Positions 29,781-45,795 of a DNA stretch of 64,000 nt are shown one piece after another. Numbering within the stretch: the stretch's first letter is position 1; every line of letters begins with the position of its first letter. This stretch comes from Cellulosimicrobium cellulans (GTDB lineage: Bacteria > Actinomycetota > Actinomycetes > Actinomycetales > Cellulomonadaceae), in assembly GCF_024124905.1 (NCBI RefSeq), contig NZ_JAMXST010000001.1:186001-250000 (forward strand), written 5' to 3'. The notes under the pieces were generated by a model. It worked only from the letters and a program-made list of their open reading frames with translations. It was not told where the DNA came from and did no database searches. The position numbers were made by a program, and so were the translations under genes.

Positions 29781-30344
29781 GTGGCGACCACCAACGACAT
29801 CAAGAACGGCACCGTGCTGCGACTCGACGGCCAGCTGTGGACCGTGATCGAGTTCCAGCACGTCAAGCCCGGCAAGGGTGGCGCGTTCGTCCGCACCAAG
29901 ATCAAGAACGTCATGACGGGCAAGACGATCGACAAGACGTTCAACGCCGGCCTCAAGATCGAGACGGCCAACGTCGACCGCCGTGACTTCCAGTACCTGT
30001 ACCAGGACGGCGCGGACTACGTGTTCATGGACACCTCGACGTACGACCAGATCACCGTGGGTGCCGAGATCGTGGGCGACGCCAAGGACTACATGCTCGA
30101 GAACCAGAACGTCCTCATCGCGTCGAACGACGGCCAGCCGCTCTACATCGAGCTGCCCGCCTCGGTCGTCCTCGAGATCACGTACACCGAGCCGGGCCTC
30201 CAGGGCGACCGCTCCACGGGCGGCACCAAGCCGGCCACGCTCGAGACGGGCGCGCAGATCCAGGTCCCGCTCTTCCTCGAGCAGGGCACCAAGGTCAAGG
30301 TCGACACGCGCGACGGCTCGTACCTCGGCCGCGTGAACGACTGA
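29781..30344 (+). CDS. efp: Elongation factor P
   Basis: 187 aa three-domain factor that relieves ribosome stalling at polyproline. The tip loop [14 protein letters not shown] carries the Lys that is modified in some bacteria; no modification gene is seen here. The OB domains with [34 protein letters not shown] are diagnostic (shown in parts). GTG 29781 follows ACAGGAAGACGAAC. nusB begins 28 nt downstream, an operon order widespread in actinobacteria. The SatD-partner protein upstream has a PPPPPP run that would need EF-P. Confidence 0.96.
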   Translation: MATTNDIKNGTVLRLDGQLWTVIEFQHVKPGKGGAFVRTKIKNVMTGKTIDKTFNAGLKIETANVDRRDFQYLYQDGADYVFMDTSTYDQITVGAEIVGDAKDYMLENQNVLIASNDGQPLYIELPASVVLEITYTEPGLQGDRSTGGTKPATLETGAQIQVPLFLEQGTKVKVDTRDGSYLGRVND

Positions 30345-30372
30345 CCGCCGGCACGACGGGCTGACGACACAC

Positions 30373-32720
<2,348 letters not shown>

Positions 32721-32724
<4 letters not shown>

Positions 32725-34085
32725 GCAGCGCCGCAACCACCACGTACGTCCTGCGCGGCGCGCGCCCGCTCGGCGGCGACCCCGTCGACCTCGTGCTCTC
32801 CGGCGGCGTGATCGCCGAGATCGCGCCGGTCGGTGCCGCGCGGGCCGGGTCCGCGGACGACGAGACGGTGGTCGTCGACGCGACCGGCCTCGTCGCGCTG
32901 CCGGGCCTGGTCGACCTGCACACGCACCTGCGCGAGCCGGGCCGCGAGGACGCCGAGACGATCGAGTCCGGCACCCGCGCCGCCGCGGCGGGTGGGTTCA
33001 CCGCCGTGCACGCCATGGCGAACACGACGCCCGTCGCGGACACGGCCGGCGTCGTCGAGCAGGTGTGGCGCCTCGGGCGCGACGCGGGCTGGGTCGACGT
33101 GCACCCGGTCGGCGCCGTCTCCGTCGGCCTCGCCGGCGAGCAGCTCGCCGAGCTCGGCGCGATGGCCGACTCCGCCGCGCGCGTGCGCGTGTTCTCCGAC
33201 GACGGCAAGTGCGTCGACGACCCGATCCTCATGCGCCGGGCGCTGGAGTACGTCAAGGCGTTCGACGGCGTCGTCGCCCAGCACGCGCAGGAGCCGCGCC
33301 TCACCGAGGGCGCCCAGATGAACGAGGGCGTCGTCTCTGCCGAGCTCGGCCTCGCGGGCTGGCCCGCGGTCGCCGAGGAGGCGATCATCGCGCGCGACGT
33401 GCTCCTCGCGGAGCACGTGGGCTCGCGCCTGCACGTGTGCCACCTGTCCACCGCGGGCTCGGTCGAGATCGTGCGCTGGGCCAAGGGCCGCGGGATCGAC
33501 GTCACGGCCGAGGTCACGCCGCACCACCTCGTCCTCACCGACGACCTGGCGCGCGGCTACGACCCGACGTTCAAGGTCAACCCGCCGCTGCGCACGGCCG
33601 CGGACGTCGAGGCGGTGCGCGAGGGCCTGGCCGACGGCACGATCGACATCGTCGCGACCGACCACGCGCCGCACGCGCGCGAGGACAAGGACTGCGAGTG
33701 GGCGGCGGCAGCGTTCGGCATGACCGGCCTGGAGACGGCGCTCAGCGTCGTCCAGCAGACCATGGTCGACACCGGCCGACTCACGTGGGCCGACGTGGCG
33801 CGCGTGCTCTCGAGCGCGCCTGCGCGCATCGGCCGCATCGACACCGGCGCGCGCGCCCAGGGCCGCCCGCTCGAGGTCGGCGAGCCCGCCAACGTGACGC
33901 TCGTCGACCCGGCCGCGCGCCGGGTCGTCGACGGTGCGGGGCAGGTCACGGCGAGCACCAACACGCCGTTCCAGGGCCGCGAGCTGCCCGGCGCCGTCGT
34001 CGCCACGTTCCTGCGGGGGCGCGCGACCGTGCTCGACGGCGCACCCGTCCCGGCACCCGCGGACGCGCAGGGGGTGGGGGCGTGA
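32721..34085 (+). CDS. pyrC: Dihydroorotase
   Basis: 454 aa amidohydrolase closing carbamoyl-aspartate to dihydroorotate. Metal site: [18 protein letters not shown]; further ligands in [24 protein letters not shown] and [14 protein letters not shown]. It is the class I (PyrC of actinobacterial pyr operon) type. The catalytic flexible-loop and C-terminal beta domain ([11 protein letters not shown]) are intact. GTG 32721 overlaps pyrB by 4 nt. Confidence 0.96.
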
Positions 34086-34786
34086 ACCTGCCCCAGCCCG
34101 TCGCGGTCGGCATCTGGGTCGTCCTCGGCGTCGTCCTCCTGACGCTCGTCCTCGTCGGCCGCCGGCGCCTCGTGCGTCGCTCGGCCGGCGTCGTCCCCAC
34201 GCCCCCGGCGGTGCCCGCCGAGGCCGCGCGGGGTGCCGTGGTGCTCGGGCCGCTCGACGCGCTCTACGTGTCCAGCACGCTCGCGGGCGACTGGCTCGCC
34301 CGCGTCGGGGCCCACGGGCTCGGCGACCGGTCCCAGGCCCAGGCCACCGTGCACGACGGCGGCCTGCTGGTCGAGCGCAGCGGCGCCCCGGACCTGTGGG
34401 TGCCCGCCGCCGCGGTCGGGGGCGTGGCCCTCACGCCCGGGATGGCCGGCAAGTTCGTCGGCAAGGAGGCCATCGTCGTCGTGACGTGGACCGTGCCCGG
34501 GGAGCCGGTCCCTGCCGACGCGCCCGAGGCTCCGGCGAACCCCGAGGTCCGGCTCGACACCGGCCTCCTGCCCCGCCACGACCACGACGTCGCGCGCCTC
34601 CTGGAGGCCGTCCGCGGCCTCGCCGGACGAGCCGACGCCGACCGCGACGAACCCGTCGCCGCCGGCACGCACGAGCGACGACCCGGGGCGCCGAGCGGCG
34701 CCGCCCCCGCAGACCCCGCAGACCCGGCGCCGACGCGCGAGAGCGCGGCCCCCGGCACCGACGAGAACGACGAGGAAGCACCGTGA
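34082..34786 (+). CDS. Membrane-anchored PH-like protein within the pyr operon
   Basis: 234 aa. One N-terminal transmembrane helix ([20 protein letters not shown]), a short basic stretch, and a beta-rich bacterial PH-like domain ([22 protein letters not shown] ... [21 protein letters not shown]), then a long acidic, Ala/Pro-rich disordered tail. A gene of this kind sits between pyrC and carA in many actinobacteria, but no enzymatic role is known. Overlaps on both sides are 4 nt, so it is made together with the pyrimidine enzymes. Confidence 0.85.
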   Translation: MNLPQPVAVGIWVVLGVVLLTLVLVGRRRLVRRSAGVVPTPPAVPAEAARGAVVLGPLDALYVSSTLAGDWLARVGAHGLGDRSQAQATVHDGGLLVERSGAPDLWVPAAAVGGVALTPGMAGKFVGKEAIVVVTWTVPGEPVPADAPEAPANPEVRLDTGLLPRHDHDVARLLEAVRGLAGRADADRDEPVAAGTHERRPGAPSGAAPADPADPAPTRESAAPGTDENDEEAP

Positions 34787-36042
34787 CCGCCCCAGTGAAC
34801 ACAGCGACCACCCTGGCCTCAGCGACCGCACCGCCCGCCGAGCGGGCCCTGATCGTCCTCGAGGACGGGACCGTGCAGACCGGGCGCGCCTACGGCGCGC
34901 GCGGCACCACGGTCGGCGAGATCGTCTTCAACACCGGCATGACCGGCTACCAGGAGACGCTCACCGATCCCTCCTACCACCGGCAGATCGTCGTCATGAC
35001 GGCGCCCCACATCGGGAACACCGGCGTCAACGACGAGGACCCCGAGTCGGGCAAGATCTGGGTCGCCGGGTACGTCGTGCGCGACGCGGCCCGCCGCGCG
35101 TCGAGCTGGCGCGCGCAGCGCACCCTGGACGAGGAGCTCGCCGCGCAGGGCGTCGTCGGCATCAGCGACGTCGACACGCGCGCCCTCACGCGCCACCTGC
35201 GCGAGCTCGGCGTGATGCGCGCCGGCATCTTCTCCGGCGACGCGCTCGTGCGCGACGGCTACCCGCGCACCGTGGAGGACCTCGTCGCCGAGGTGAAGGC
35301 GGCGCCCGCGATGGCCGGCGCCGACCTCGCGCGCGAGGTGAGCACGGACACGGCGTACGTCGTCGAGCCCTTCGAGGGCACGACGCCCGACGGCGAGCCC
35401 GTCGCCACCGTCGTCGCCGTCGACCTCGGCATCAAGTCCATGACGCCGCAGCGCCTCGCCCAGCGCGGCGTGCGCGTGCACGTGGTCCCCGCCGCGTCGA
35501 CGATCGAGGACATCGAGGCGTACGCGCCCGACGGCGTGTTCTTCTCCAACGGCCCGGGCGACCCCGGGGCGGCGACGCACGAGGTCGAGCTGCTGCGCGG
35601 CGTCCTGGACCGCGGCACCCCGTTCTTCGGGATCTGCTTCGGCAACCAGATCCTCGGGCGCGCCCTCGGGTACGGCACGTACAAGCTCGCGTACGGACAC
35701 CGCGGCATCAACCAGCCCGTCATGGACCGCCGCACCGGCAAGGTCGAGGTCACCGCGCACAACCACGGGTTCGCCGTGGACGCGCCGCTGGACGGCGAGT
35801 CCGTCGCCCCGCACGACGGCGGCCGCTACGGGCGCGTCGTCGTGTCCCACGTCGGGCTCAACGACCAGGTGGTCGAGGGGCTCGAGTGCCTCGACCTGCC
35901 CGCCTTCTCCGTCCAGTACCACCCCGAGGCCGCGGCCGGCCCCCACGACGCCGCGTACCTCTTCGACCGCTTCGTCGAGCTCATGGCGTCCCGACGCGCT
36001 CAGAGCTCCGCAGCCGCCGACCAGAACACCAAGGAGAGCTGA
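34783..36042 (+). CDS. carA: Carbamoyl-phosphate synthase, small (glutaminase) subunit
   Basis: 419 aa class I glutamine amidotransferase that feeds ammonia to CarB. N-terminal domain: [20 protein letters not shown]. Glutaminase domain: [10 protein letters not shown], catalytic Cys285 in [14 protein letters not shown], and the His/Glu pair in [17 protein letters not shown] 34783 overlaps the PH-like gene by 4 nt; a 20-residue Thr/Ala-rich leader precedes the domain. carB begins 3 nt after its stop. Confidence 0.96.
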   Translation: MTAPVNTATTLASATAPPAERALIVLEDGTVQTGRAYGARGTTVGEIVFNTGMTGYQETLTDPSYHRQIVVMTAPHIGNTGVNDEDPESGKIWVAGYVVRDAARRASSWRAQRTLDEELAAQGVVGISDVDTRALTRHLRELGVMRAGIFSGDALVRDGYPRTVEDLVAEVKAAPAMAGADLAREVSTDTAYVVEPFEGTTPDGEPVATVVAVDLGIKSMTPQRLAQRGVRVHVVPAASTIEDIEAYAPDGVFFSNGPGDPGAATHEVELLRGVLDRGTPFFGICFGNQILGRALGYGTYKLAYGHRGINQPVMDRRTGKVEVTAHNHGFAVDAPLDGESVAPHDGGRYGRVVVSHVGLNDQVVEGLECLDLPAFSVQYHPEAAAGPHDAAYLFDRFVELMASRRAQSSAAADQNTKES

Positions 36043-36044
36043 CC

Positions 36045-39409
<3,365 letters not shown>

Positions 39410-39413
<4 letters not shown>

Positions 39414-40279
39414 GCGCGGGCTTCGGCGCGCGGCTCGCTGCCGCGACGGACGACCACGGGCCGCTGTGCGTCGGGATCGACCCGCACCCCGGCCTGCTCG
39501 CGGACTGGGGCCTGCCCGACGACGCCTCCGGGCTGCGCGAGTTCGGCCTGCGGGTCGTCGAGGCGGTCGGCGGGCGCGTCGCCGCGGTGAAGCCGCAGTC
39601 GGCGTTCTTCGAGCGGCACGGGTCGCGCGGCGTCGCGGCGCTCGAGGAGGTCCTCGCGGCGGCCCGTGCGGCGGGCACGCTCGCGATCATGGACGCCAAG
39701 CGCGGCGACATCGGCTCGACCATGGCGGCGTACGCCGACGCGTACCTGCGCGACGGCTCCCCGCTGGCGGCGGACGCGCTGACGGTCTCGCCGTACCTCG
39801 GCTTCGGTTCGCTCCAGCCCGCGGTGGACGCCGCCCTGGAGACCGGGCGCGGGCTGTTCGTGCTGTGCCTCACCTCGAACCCCGAGGGGGCCGAGGTGCA
39901 GCACGCGCGCCGCGGCGCCGGGGCCGACGTGGAGTCGGTCGCGGCGCACGTGGCGCGCGAGGCCGCGCGGCTCAACGCGCCCGTCGTCGAGTCGGGCGAC
40001 GCGCTCGGACCGGTCGGGCTCGTCGTCGGTGCGACCATCGCCGACGCCGCGGCCCGCACCGGCACGGACCTCGCGGCGGTGCGGGGCCCGCTCCTGGCCC
40101 CCGGCGTGGGTGCGCAGGGCGCGGGAGCGGCCGAGCTCGCCGCCGTGTTCGGGGACGCGCGGCGCCAGGTGCTCGCGTCCTCCTCGCGCGGCGTCCTGCG
40201 CGCCGGACCGGACGCCGACGCCCTGCGCGCCGCGGCGCGAGCGGCCACGGACGAGGCGGCGCAGGCCCTGCGCGGCTGA
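39410..40279 (+). CDS. pyrF: Orotidine 5'-phosphate decarboxylase (type 2, long form)
   Basis: 289 aa TIM barrel making UMP from OMP. The type 2 signature is present: [49 protein letters not shown] (catalytic D-K-x-x-D equivalent) and PGVGAQGAG. It is the last gene of the pyr operon; pyrD and pyrE are not in the window. GTG 39410 overlaps carB by 4 nt. Two small hairpins follow. Confidence 0.95.
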
Positions 40280-40283
40280 GAGA

Positions 40284-40319
40284 CCGACCCGGGCGACGGG
40301 GTCGGCACCTGCGGGTGCC
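40284..40319 (+). terminator. pyr operon terminator region
   Basis: CCGACCC (40284-40290) pairs with GGGTCGG (40299-40305), and GGCACC (40304-40309) with GGTGCC (40314-40319). The two stems share two bases, so they can stack or compete. They lie 5 nt after the pyrF stop. Confidence 0.6.
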
Positions 40320-40398
40320 GGCCCCTCCGTCGTTCCGGGACGTGGTCGGCGAGGGTCCGGGCACGCTGGTCGTCGTCGTGCCGTGCGAGACTGCGCCC

Positions 40399-41289
40399 AT
40401 GACCTCCCACGACACGTCCCACGACGCGGGCCCGCGCGGCTCCGGCACGCCCACGGAGGCGGCCGTCGCCGTCCCCGCACCCGAGGGCGCGGCCGTGCCG
40501 GGCGCGCTGGACGTGCCGGGCACGTGGAACGCGCGCGACGTCGGAGGCCGGGCGGTCCCGATCGGCCACGACGAGCCCCTGCGCACCGGCGTCCTGCTGC
40601 GGACGGCGAGCCTGTCGCGCCTGACCCCGGCGGGCCAGGCGGCGCTCTCCGACCTCGGGGTGACGACGGTCCTCGACCTGCGCGGGGACGACGAGTTCGA
40701 GCGCGACGGTGCGGACGCGGTGCCGGGCGGCGTGCGGGTGCTGCGCCGCGGCATGGACCCCGCGCAGGGCCTGCAGGCCGGGGGCGGCGGGGGAGCGTCG
40801 GCCGACCCCGCGGCGCTGATCGCGGGCCTGCTGGCGGCGGACGACCCGACCGCGGTCGCGCGCCGCATGATGCACGGCGTGTACGCGACGTTCGTCCAGG
40901 ACCCGGGCATCCGCGCGACGGTCGGGCGCGTGCTCGGCGAGGTCGCGTCGTCGGACGGCGCCGCGGTCGTGCACTGCTCGGCGGGCAAGGACCGCACCGG
41001 GTGGGTGGTCGCCCTCGCCCAGTACGTCGCGGGCGTCGGGGAGGAGGACCGCCTGGCGGAGTACCTCGCGAGCCGGTCGGCCGTGGGTGGACTCGCCGCG
41101 CTCGTCCCGCCCATCCCGGGCCTGTCCCCGGACGCGCTGGCCCCGGTCCTCACGGTGGAGCCGGAGTACCTCGAGGCGGCGTGGGAGCTCGCCGCCCGCG
41201 AGCACGGGAGCGTGGACGGCTACCTCGTCGCGTGCGGGGTGACCACGGCCGTGCGCGACGCGCTCGTCGCGCGCCTCGTGGCGTCCTGA
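40399..41289 (+). CDS. Tyrosine/serine protein phosphatase-like protein
   Basis: 296 aa dual-specificity/PTP-fold phosphatase of the IphP (PF13350) type. The opening ALDVPGTWNARDVGGRAVP and VLLRTASLSRLTPAG lead to the active-site loop VHCSAGKDRTG (Cys193, Arg199). The general-acid Asp is probably in LDLRGDDEFERDG. Substrates may be phosphoproteins or phosphoinositides. A GAGACT hexamer 6 nt before the ATG could be a leaderless -10 box. It lies 119 nt after pyrF, past the terminator, so it is separately expressed. Confidence 0.88.
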   Translation: MTSHDTSHDAGPRGSGTPTEAAVAVPAPEGAAVPGALDVPGTWNARDVGGRAVPIGHDEPLRTGVLLRTASLSRLTPAGQAALSDLGVTTVLDLRGDDEFERDGADAVPGGVRVLRRGMDPAQGLQAGGGGGASADPAALIAGLLAADDPTAVARRMMHGVYATFVQDPGIRATVGRVLGEVASSDGAAVVHCSAGKDRTGWVVALAQYVAGVGEEDRLAEYLASRSAVGGLAALVPPIPGLSPDALAPVLTVEPEYLEAAWELAAREHGSVDGYLVACGVTTAVRDALVARLVAS

Positions 41290-41511
41290 CGGTCCCCCTC
41301 GGTCACCTCACGACGCCCCTCGCTGCGCCGACGGCGCGCGACGCGCCCTGCCCAGTCGTTGCCCGATCGGTCGAGGCTCGCTACTTTCGAGGGGTCGGCT
41401 CCGTGCGTCGGCGCAGGTCGCCCGGGTGATTCACCCGATTAGGGCTCCTCGTCGGGGCACGCCGGGACGACTGAGTGGGCCCATCCGCCTGACGACGAGT
41501 AGGTGACTTGC

Positions 41512-41823
41512 GTGGCACTTCCACCCCTGACCCCAGAACAGCGCGCGGCGGCGCTCGAGAAGGCCGCAGAGGCCCGACGCGTGCGCGCCGAGGTGAAGAA
41601 CAGGCTCAAGTACTCCCAGGGCTCCCTGAAGGAGGTCATCGAGCGCGGGCAGACGGACGACATGATCGGCAAGCTCAAGGTGGTCTCGTTGCTGGAGTCC
41701 CTGCCCGGCGTGGGTAAGGTGAAGGCTCGGGCGATCATGGAGGAGATCGGGATCGCCGAGACACGTCGTGTCCGCGGCCTCGGCCCCCACCAGTCCGCGG
41801 CCCTCATCGAGAGGTTTGGCTGA
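41512..41823 (+). CDS. mihF: Actinobacterial integration host factor mIHF
   Basis: 103 aa nucleoid-associated DNA-binding protein peculiar to actinobacteria. The helix-two-turn-helix region is [32 protein letters not shown], given here in two parts with the DNA-contacting GVGKVKA loop; the N-terminal helix is [23 protein letters not shown] 41512 ([11 protein letters not shown]) is chosen over GTG 41503 by the usual family start. It stands before gmk as in mycobacteria. The 222 nt upstream hold a possible -10 (TACTTT near 41382) and no clear hairpin. Confidence 0.95.
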   Translation: MALPPLTPEQRAAALEKAAEARRVRAEVKNRLKYSQGSLKEVIERGQTDDMIGKLKVVSLLESLPGVGKVKARAIMEEIGIAETRRVRGLGPHQSAALIERFG

Positions 41824-42547
41824 CATTTCCGCGCACCCGTCCGACCCGACGCCGCACGCCCCCGCCGAGGGGACGTCGGCGTCGGTGGTCTCACCCGGCC
41901 CCGCCCGCCTGACCGTCCTTGCCGGCCCGACCGCCGTGGGGAAGGGGACGGTGTCGGCGGACATCCGGGCCCGGTACCCGGAGGTGTGGCTGTCCGTGTC
42001 CGCCACCACGCGCGACCCGCGGCCGGGGGAGGTGGACGGCGTCCACTACCTGTTCGTCGGCGCCGACGAGTTCGCCCGCATGGTCGCGGACCGGGAGCTG
42101 CTCGAGTGGGCGGTGGTGCACGGTCGCAACAGCTACGGCACGCCCCGGCGTGCGGTCGAGGAGAAGCTCGCCGCGGGCGTGCCGGCGCTCCTGGAGATCG
42201 ACCTCCAGGGCGCCCGCCAGGTGCGGGCCTCGATGCCCGAGGCGCGCTTCGTGTTCCTCGCCCCGCCGAGCTGGGACGAGCTGGTGCGCCGGCTCGTCGG
42301 CCGCGGCACGGAGGACGCGGAGGAGCGCGAGCGTCGGCTCACGACGGCGCGGGTCGAGCTCGCGGCGGAGTCGGAGTTCGACCACGTCATCGTCAACGAC
42401 GAGGTGCACCGCGCGACGGACGAGCTCGTGCGCGTCATGGGGCTCGAGCCCCGGCCCGTCGTGGGCGGGACGGGTGACGCCGCGCGGTCGGCGGATCCCG
42501 CGCCGCCCGAGCGCACCGAGCAGCACACTCAGCAGCACACCGAGTAG
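41816..42547 (+). CDS. gmk: Guanylate kinase
   Basis: GMP/dGMP kinase. The domain begins [20 protein letters not shown] (P-loop), followed by GMP-binding [16 protein letters not shown] and YFV-like [23 protein letters not shown], and a lid [13 protein letters not shown]. The start is uncertain: TTG 41816 overlaps mihF by 8 nt and gives 243 aa with a Pro/Ala-rich tail whose codons are GC3-rich, while GTG 41885, with GAGGGGA 11 nt upstream, gives 220 aa and a more usual N-terminus. Either way it is coupled to mihF. The C-terminus ends in an unusual EQHTQQHTE tail. Confidence 0.93.
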   Translation: MADISAHPSDPTPHAPAEGTSASVVSPGPARLTVLAGPTAVGKGTVSADIRARYPEVWLSVSATTRDPRPGEVDGVHYLFVGADEFARMVADRELLEWAVVHGRNSYGTPRRAVEEKLAAGVPALLEIDLQGARQVRASMPEARFVFLAPPSWDELVRRLVGRGTEDAEERERRLTTARVELAAESEFDHVIVNDEVHRATDELVRVMGLEPRPVVGGTGDAARSADPAPPERTEQHTQQHTE

Positions 42548-42723
42548 ACTGTCCTGCGGTGCCCGCGCGCGGGCCCGCTCCCCGGTGGGCCGCAGGCCCG
42601 GTCCGCGGACCCGGCGACTGCCCGGGGCCGCGCCGCCCGGCCCCGGACGGAGCGGTCGGCGCGCCGCCGCCATCGACCAGCTGCAGCCGTCGGCTGCAGA
42701 CCCTTGAACCCACGGAGCGAACT
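42545..42723 (+). promoter_or_regulatory. rpoZ promoter and leader
   Basis: TAGACT at 42545-42550 overlaps the gmk stop and is a good -10 box. The leader of about 165 nt is very GC-rich and includes a perfect 8-bp hairpin, CTGCAGCC-GTC-GGCTGCAG (42681-42699), about 25 nt before the start. Confidence 0.5.
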
Positions 42724-43002
42724 GTGTCCGGAACCGTCGCCGCCCCCGAGGGCATCACCGACCCGCCGATCGACGACCTGCTGGAGCACGTCGACTCGAA
42801 GTACGCGCTCGTCATCTACTCGGCCAAGCGCGCGCGCCAGATCAACGCGTACTACTCGCAGCTCAGCGAGGGCCTGCTGGAGAACGTCGGGCCGCTGCTC
42901 GAGACGCGCAACCAGGAGAAGCCGCTGTCGATCGCGATGCGCGAGATCAACGCGGGCCTGCTGACGATCGAGGCCGAGCCCGACGAGGCCGACGAGGCCT
43001 GA
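42724..43002 (+). CDS. rpoZ: RNA polymerase omega subunit
   Basis: 92 aa small subunit that helps assemble the beta' chain. Typical motifs: [34 protein letters not shown] and [19 protein letters not shown] 42724 has ACGGAG about 6 nt upstream. Actinobacterial length. A terminator follows 6 nt after the stop. Confidence 0.95.
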   Translation: MSGTVAAPEGITDPPIDDLLEHVDSKYALVIYSAKRARQINAYYSQLSEGLLENVGPLLETRNQEKPLSIAMREINAGLLTIEAEPDEADEA

Positions 43003-43008
43003 GCCCGT

Positions 43009-43040
43009 ACGCCGCGCCCCTCACGACGAGGGCGCGGCGT
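43009..43040 (+). terminator. rpoZ terminator hairpin
   Basis: ACGCCGCGCCCCTC pairs with GAGGGCGCGGCGT around ACGAC, with a single bulged C. The tail GGCGTTCGTGCGTCC (43036-43050) is identical to that of the rpsD terminator. Confidence 0.7.
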
Positions 43041-43109
43041 TCGTGCGTCCACGGCCGTCCGCCCCCGGGGTGGACGCGGAGTTCGAGCGGGACCGGCGGG
43101 AGGAGCGAC

Positions 43110-44399
43110 ATGCGGATCGTGCTCGGGGTGAGCGGCGGGGTCGCGGCCTACAAGGCCGTGCTGCTGCTGCGGCTGCTGCGCGAGCAGGGTCATCGGGTGC
43201 GCGTGGTGCCCACGGCGTCGGCGCTGCGGTTCGTCGGCGCGCCCACGTGGGAGGCGCTGTCGGGCGAGCCGGCGACGGACCAGGTGTTCGAGGACGTGGA
43301 GCACGTCCCGCACGTCGCGCTGGGCCAGGGCGCGGACCTGGTGGTCGTGGCGCCCGCGACCGCGGACCTGCTCGCGCGGGCGGCGTCGGGCCGGGCGGAC
43401 GACCTGCTGACCTCGACGCTGCTGACCGCGCGATGCCCGGTCGTGATGGCACCCGCGATGCACACCGAGATGTGGGAGCACCCGGCCACGCGCGCGAACG
43501 TGGCCACGCTGCGCGAGCGCGGCGTGCACGTGATCGAGCCCGCGTCGGGCCGTCTGACGGGTGCCGACACGGGCCCGGGGCGCCTGCCCGAGCCCGACGA
43601 GATCGCGCGCGTCGCCCTGGCCGTCGCGGGGGGCGCCGACGACGAGGCGGGCGCCAGCGGGGAACCGGCGCCGGCGCGCGACCTCGCGGGTCGTCGGGTC
43701 GTGGTCTCCGCGGGCGGCACGCGCGAGCCGATCGACCCGGTCCGCTTCATCGGCAACCGGTCCAGCGGGCGCCAGGGGGTCGAGCTCGCGCGGGCGGCGC
43801 GGGCGCGGGGCGCCCACGTGACGCTCGTCGCGGCGAACCTGGCCCCGGACGTCGCCGCGCTGGTGCGGGACGCCGGCCTGGACGACGTGGTCGGGGTCGA
43901 GACGACGGCCCAGCTGCGCGACGCGGTGCGCGCCGCGGCGGCGTCGGCGGACGTCGTCGTGATGGCCGCTGCGGTCGCGGACTTCCGCCCGGCGCACGCG
44001 CCCGGGGCGAAGATCAAGAAGGTGCCGGGCCGCGGGCCGGAGCCGATCGCGCTCGTCGAGAACCCGGACGTGCTCGCCGAGCTCGCGCACGACCGGCTGC
44101 GCGCCGGCCAGGTCGTCGTGGGGTTCGCGGCCGAGACGGGCGACGCGGACGGCTCGGTGCTCGACCACGGCCGGGCGAAGGCGCGCCGCAAGGGCGCGGA
44201 CCTGCTCGTCGTGAACGCGGTGGGCGAGAGCCTCGGGTTCGGCGTCGACGCGAACGACGTGACCGTCGTCGACGGGTCCGGCGAGGTCGTCGCGACGGCG
44301 GGGGGCACCAAGCGCGCGGTGGCGGACGCCGTGTGGGACGTCGTCGCGGGCCGGGTGGCCGCGGCGACGGCGGACGACGGGGTCGCACGGGTCGAGTGA
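43110..44399 (+). CDS. coaBC: Bifunctional phosphopantothenoylcysteine decarboxylase / phosphopantothenate-cysteine ligase
   Basis: 429 aa coenzyme A biosynthesis enzyme. The N-terminal CoaC flavoprotein half shows LGVSGGVAAYKA, VVAPATADLLARAASG and MAPAMHTEMWEHPA (active-site Asn is replaced by His-Thr context, as in many). The C-terminal CoaB half has VVVSAGGTREPIDPVRFIGNRSSG and the KIKK lysines of KIKKVPG. A low-complexity linker lies near residue 185 (GGADDEAGASGEPAPA). GGAGGAGCGAC precedes the ATG. Separate from rpoZ by a terminator. Confidence 0.95.
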   Translation: MRIVLGVSGGVAAYKAVLLLRLLREQGHRVRVVPTASALRFVGAPTWEALSGEPATDQVFEDVEHVPHVALGQGADLVVVAPATADLLARAASGRADDLLTSTLLTARCPVVMAPAMHTEMWEHPATRANVATLRERGVHVIEPASGRLTGADTGPGRLPEPDEIARVALAVAGGADDEAGASGEPAPARDLAGRRVVVSAGGTREPIDPVRFIGNRSSGRQGVELARAARARGAHVTLVAANLAPDVAALVRDAGLDDVVGVETTAQLRDAVRAAAASADVVVMAAAVADFRPAHAPGAKIKKVPGRGPEPIALVENPDVLAELAHDRLRAGQVVVGFAAETGDADGSVLDHGRAKARRKGADLLVVNAVGESLGFGVDANDVTVVDGSGEVVATAGGTKRAVADAVWDVVAGRVAAATADDGVARVE

Positions 44400-44449
44400 C
44401 CCGCGTCTCGTCTCGCCTACCGGATGCCCGCGCCCACGCCTCGGGACAG

Positions 44450-44455
44450 TAGGCT
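44450..44455 (+). promoter_or_regulatory. -10 box giving a probable leaderless metK mRNA
   Basis: TAGGCT ends 7 nt before the metK ATG. No SAM riboswitch is seen in the 63-nt gap after coaBC. Confidence 0.55.
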
Positions 44456-44462
44456 GTGCGGC

Positions 44463-45659
44463 ATGGCTGATCTGCGTCTGTTCACGTCCGAGTCCGTCAC
44501 CGAGGGGCACCCGGACAAGGTCTGCGACCAGATCTCCGACTCCATCCTCGACGCGCTCCTGACGCAGGACCCGACGTCCCGCGTGGCGGTCGAGACCATG
44601 GTCACCACGGGCCTCGTGCACGTCGCGGGCGAGGTGACCACGGACGCGTACGTCGAGATCCCGCAGATCGTGCGCGACGTCGTGCGCCGCATCGGGTACA
44701 CGTCGTCCGCGATCGGCTTCGACGCGGACTCGTGCGGCATCTCCGTGTCGATCGGGCAGCAGTCGCCCGACATCGCGCAGGGCGTCGACAAGAGCCTCGA
44801 GGAGCGCGACGACCAGCGCGACCACGACCCGCTCGACGCGCAGGGCGCGGGCGACCAGGGCCTGATGTTCGGGTACGCGAGCGACGACACGCCGAGCCTC
44901 ATGCCGCTGCCGGTCTGGCTCGCGCACCGCCTCGCGGAGCGTCTCGCGCTCGTGCGCCGCGACGGGACGGTGCCGGGCCTGCGCCCGGACGGCAAGACGC
45001 AGGTCACCATCGGGTACGACGGCGACCGTGCGGTCACGCTCGACACCGTCGTCCTGTCCACGCAGCACGACCCGGACGTGCGCCAGGACGCGCTGCACCG
45101 GCTGGTCGCGGACGACGTGGTCGCGCCGGTCCTCGAGGCCGCGGGCGTCGACCTCGACACGCGCGCGACCCGGTTGTTCGTCAACCCCACCGGGACCTTC
45201 GTCGTCGGCGGCCCGCAGGGCGACGCCGGCCTGACGGGCCGCAAGATCATCGTGGACACCTACGGCGGCATGGCCCGCCACGGCGGCGGCGCCTTCTCCG
45301 GAAAGGACCCGTCGAAGGTGGACCGCTCGGCCGCCTACGCGACGCGCTGGGTCGCGAAGAACGTCGTCGCGGCGGGCCTCGCGCGCCGCTGCGAGGTGCA
45401 GGTCGCGTACGCGATCGGCAAGGCGCACCCCGTGGGCCTGTACGTGGAGACGTTCGGCACGGAGAAGGTGCCGGTCGAGCGCATCACGGCCGCGATCCGC
45501 GAGGTGTTCGACCTGCGGCCCGCGGCGATCATCCGCGACCTGGACCTGCTGCGCCCCATCTACGCCGCGACGGCCGCGTACGGGCACTTCGGGCGCGAGC
45601 TGGACCAGTTCACGTGGGAGCGCACGGACCGCGTCGCGGACCTGCAGTCCCTGGTGTGA
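44463..45659 (+). CDS. metK: S-adenosylmethionine synthetase
   Basis: 398 aa enzyme making SAM from ATP and methionine. Motifs: [20 protein letters not shown] at the N-terminus, [10 protein letters not shown] (ATP-binding GAGDQG), and [19 protein letters not shown] near the C-terminus (P-loop-like). It is the source of SAM for the radical SAM protein and RsmB in this window. Probably transcribed alone from a leaderless promoter. Confidence 0.97.
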   Translation: MADLRLFTSESVTEGHPDKVCDQISDSILDALLTQDPTSRVAVETMVTTGLVHVAGEVTTDAYVEIPQIVRDVVRRIGYTSSAIGFDADSCGISVSIGQQSPDIAQGVDKSLEERDDQRDHDPLDAQGAGDQGLMFGYASDDTPSLMPLPVWLAHRLAERLALVRRDGTVPGLRPDGKTQVTIGYDGDRAVTLDTVVLSTQHDPDVRQDALHRLVADDVVAPVLEAAGVDLDTRATRLFVNPTGTFVVGGPQGDAGLTGRKIIVDTYGGMARHGGGAFSGKDPSKVDRSAAYATRWVAKNVVAAGLARRCEVQVAYAIGKAHPVGLYVETFGTEKVPVERITAAIREVFDLRPAAIIRDLDLLRPIYAATAAYGHFGRELDQFTWERTDRVADLQSLV

Positions 45660-45660
45660 C

Positions 45661-45695
45661 GAGCCCGGCCCGGCTTCGCACGGCCGCGCCGGCTC
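45661..45695 (+). terminator. Hairpin after metK
   Basis: GAGCC (45661-45665) pairs with GGCTC (45691-45695), with inner GGC/GCC and CCG/CGG pairs and small mismatches; it begins 2 nt after the metK stop. Confidence 0.5.
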
Positions 45696-45795
45696 GCCTG
45701 CCGGTCGACCTGCTGGCGTGCCCGAGCGTCCGCGCGCTCGGCGAGGTGCCGCCCGCCCGCCCGGTCGTGACGGCGGCGCGTGGTTCGATGACGTC

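Noticed and set aside
44400-44462. A SAM riboswitch before metK
   Set aside because: The gap is only 63 nt, with a -10 box 7 nt before the ATG, and no SAM aptamer consensus is visible.
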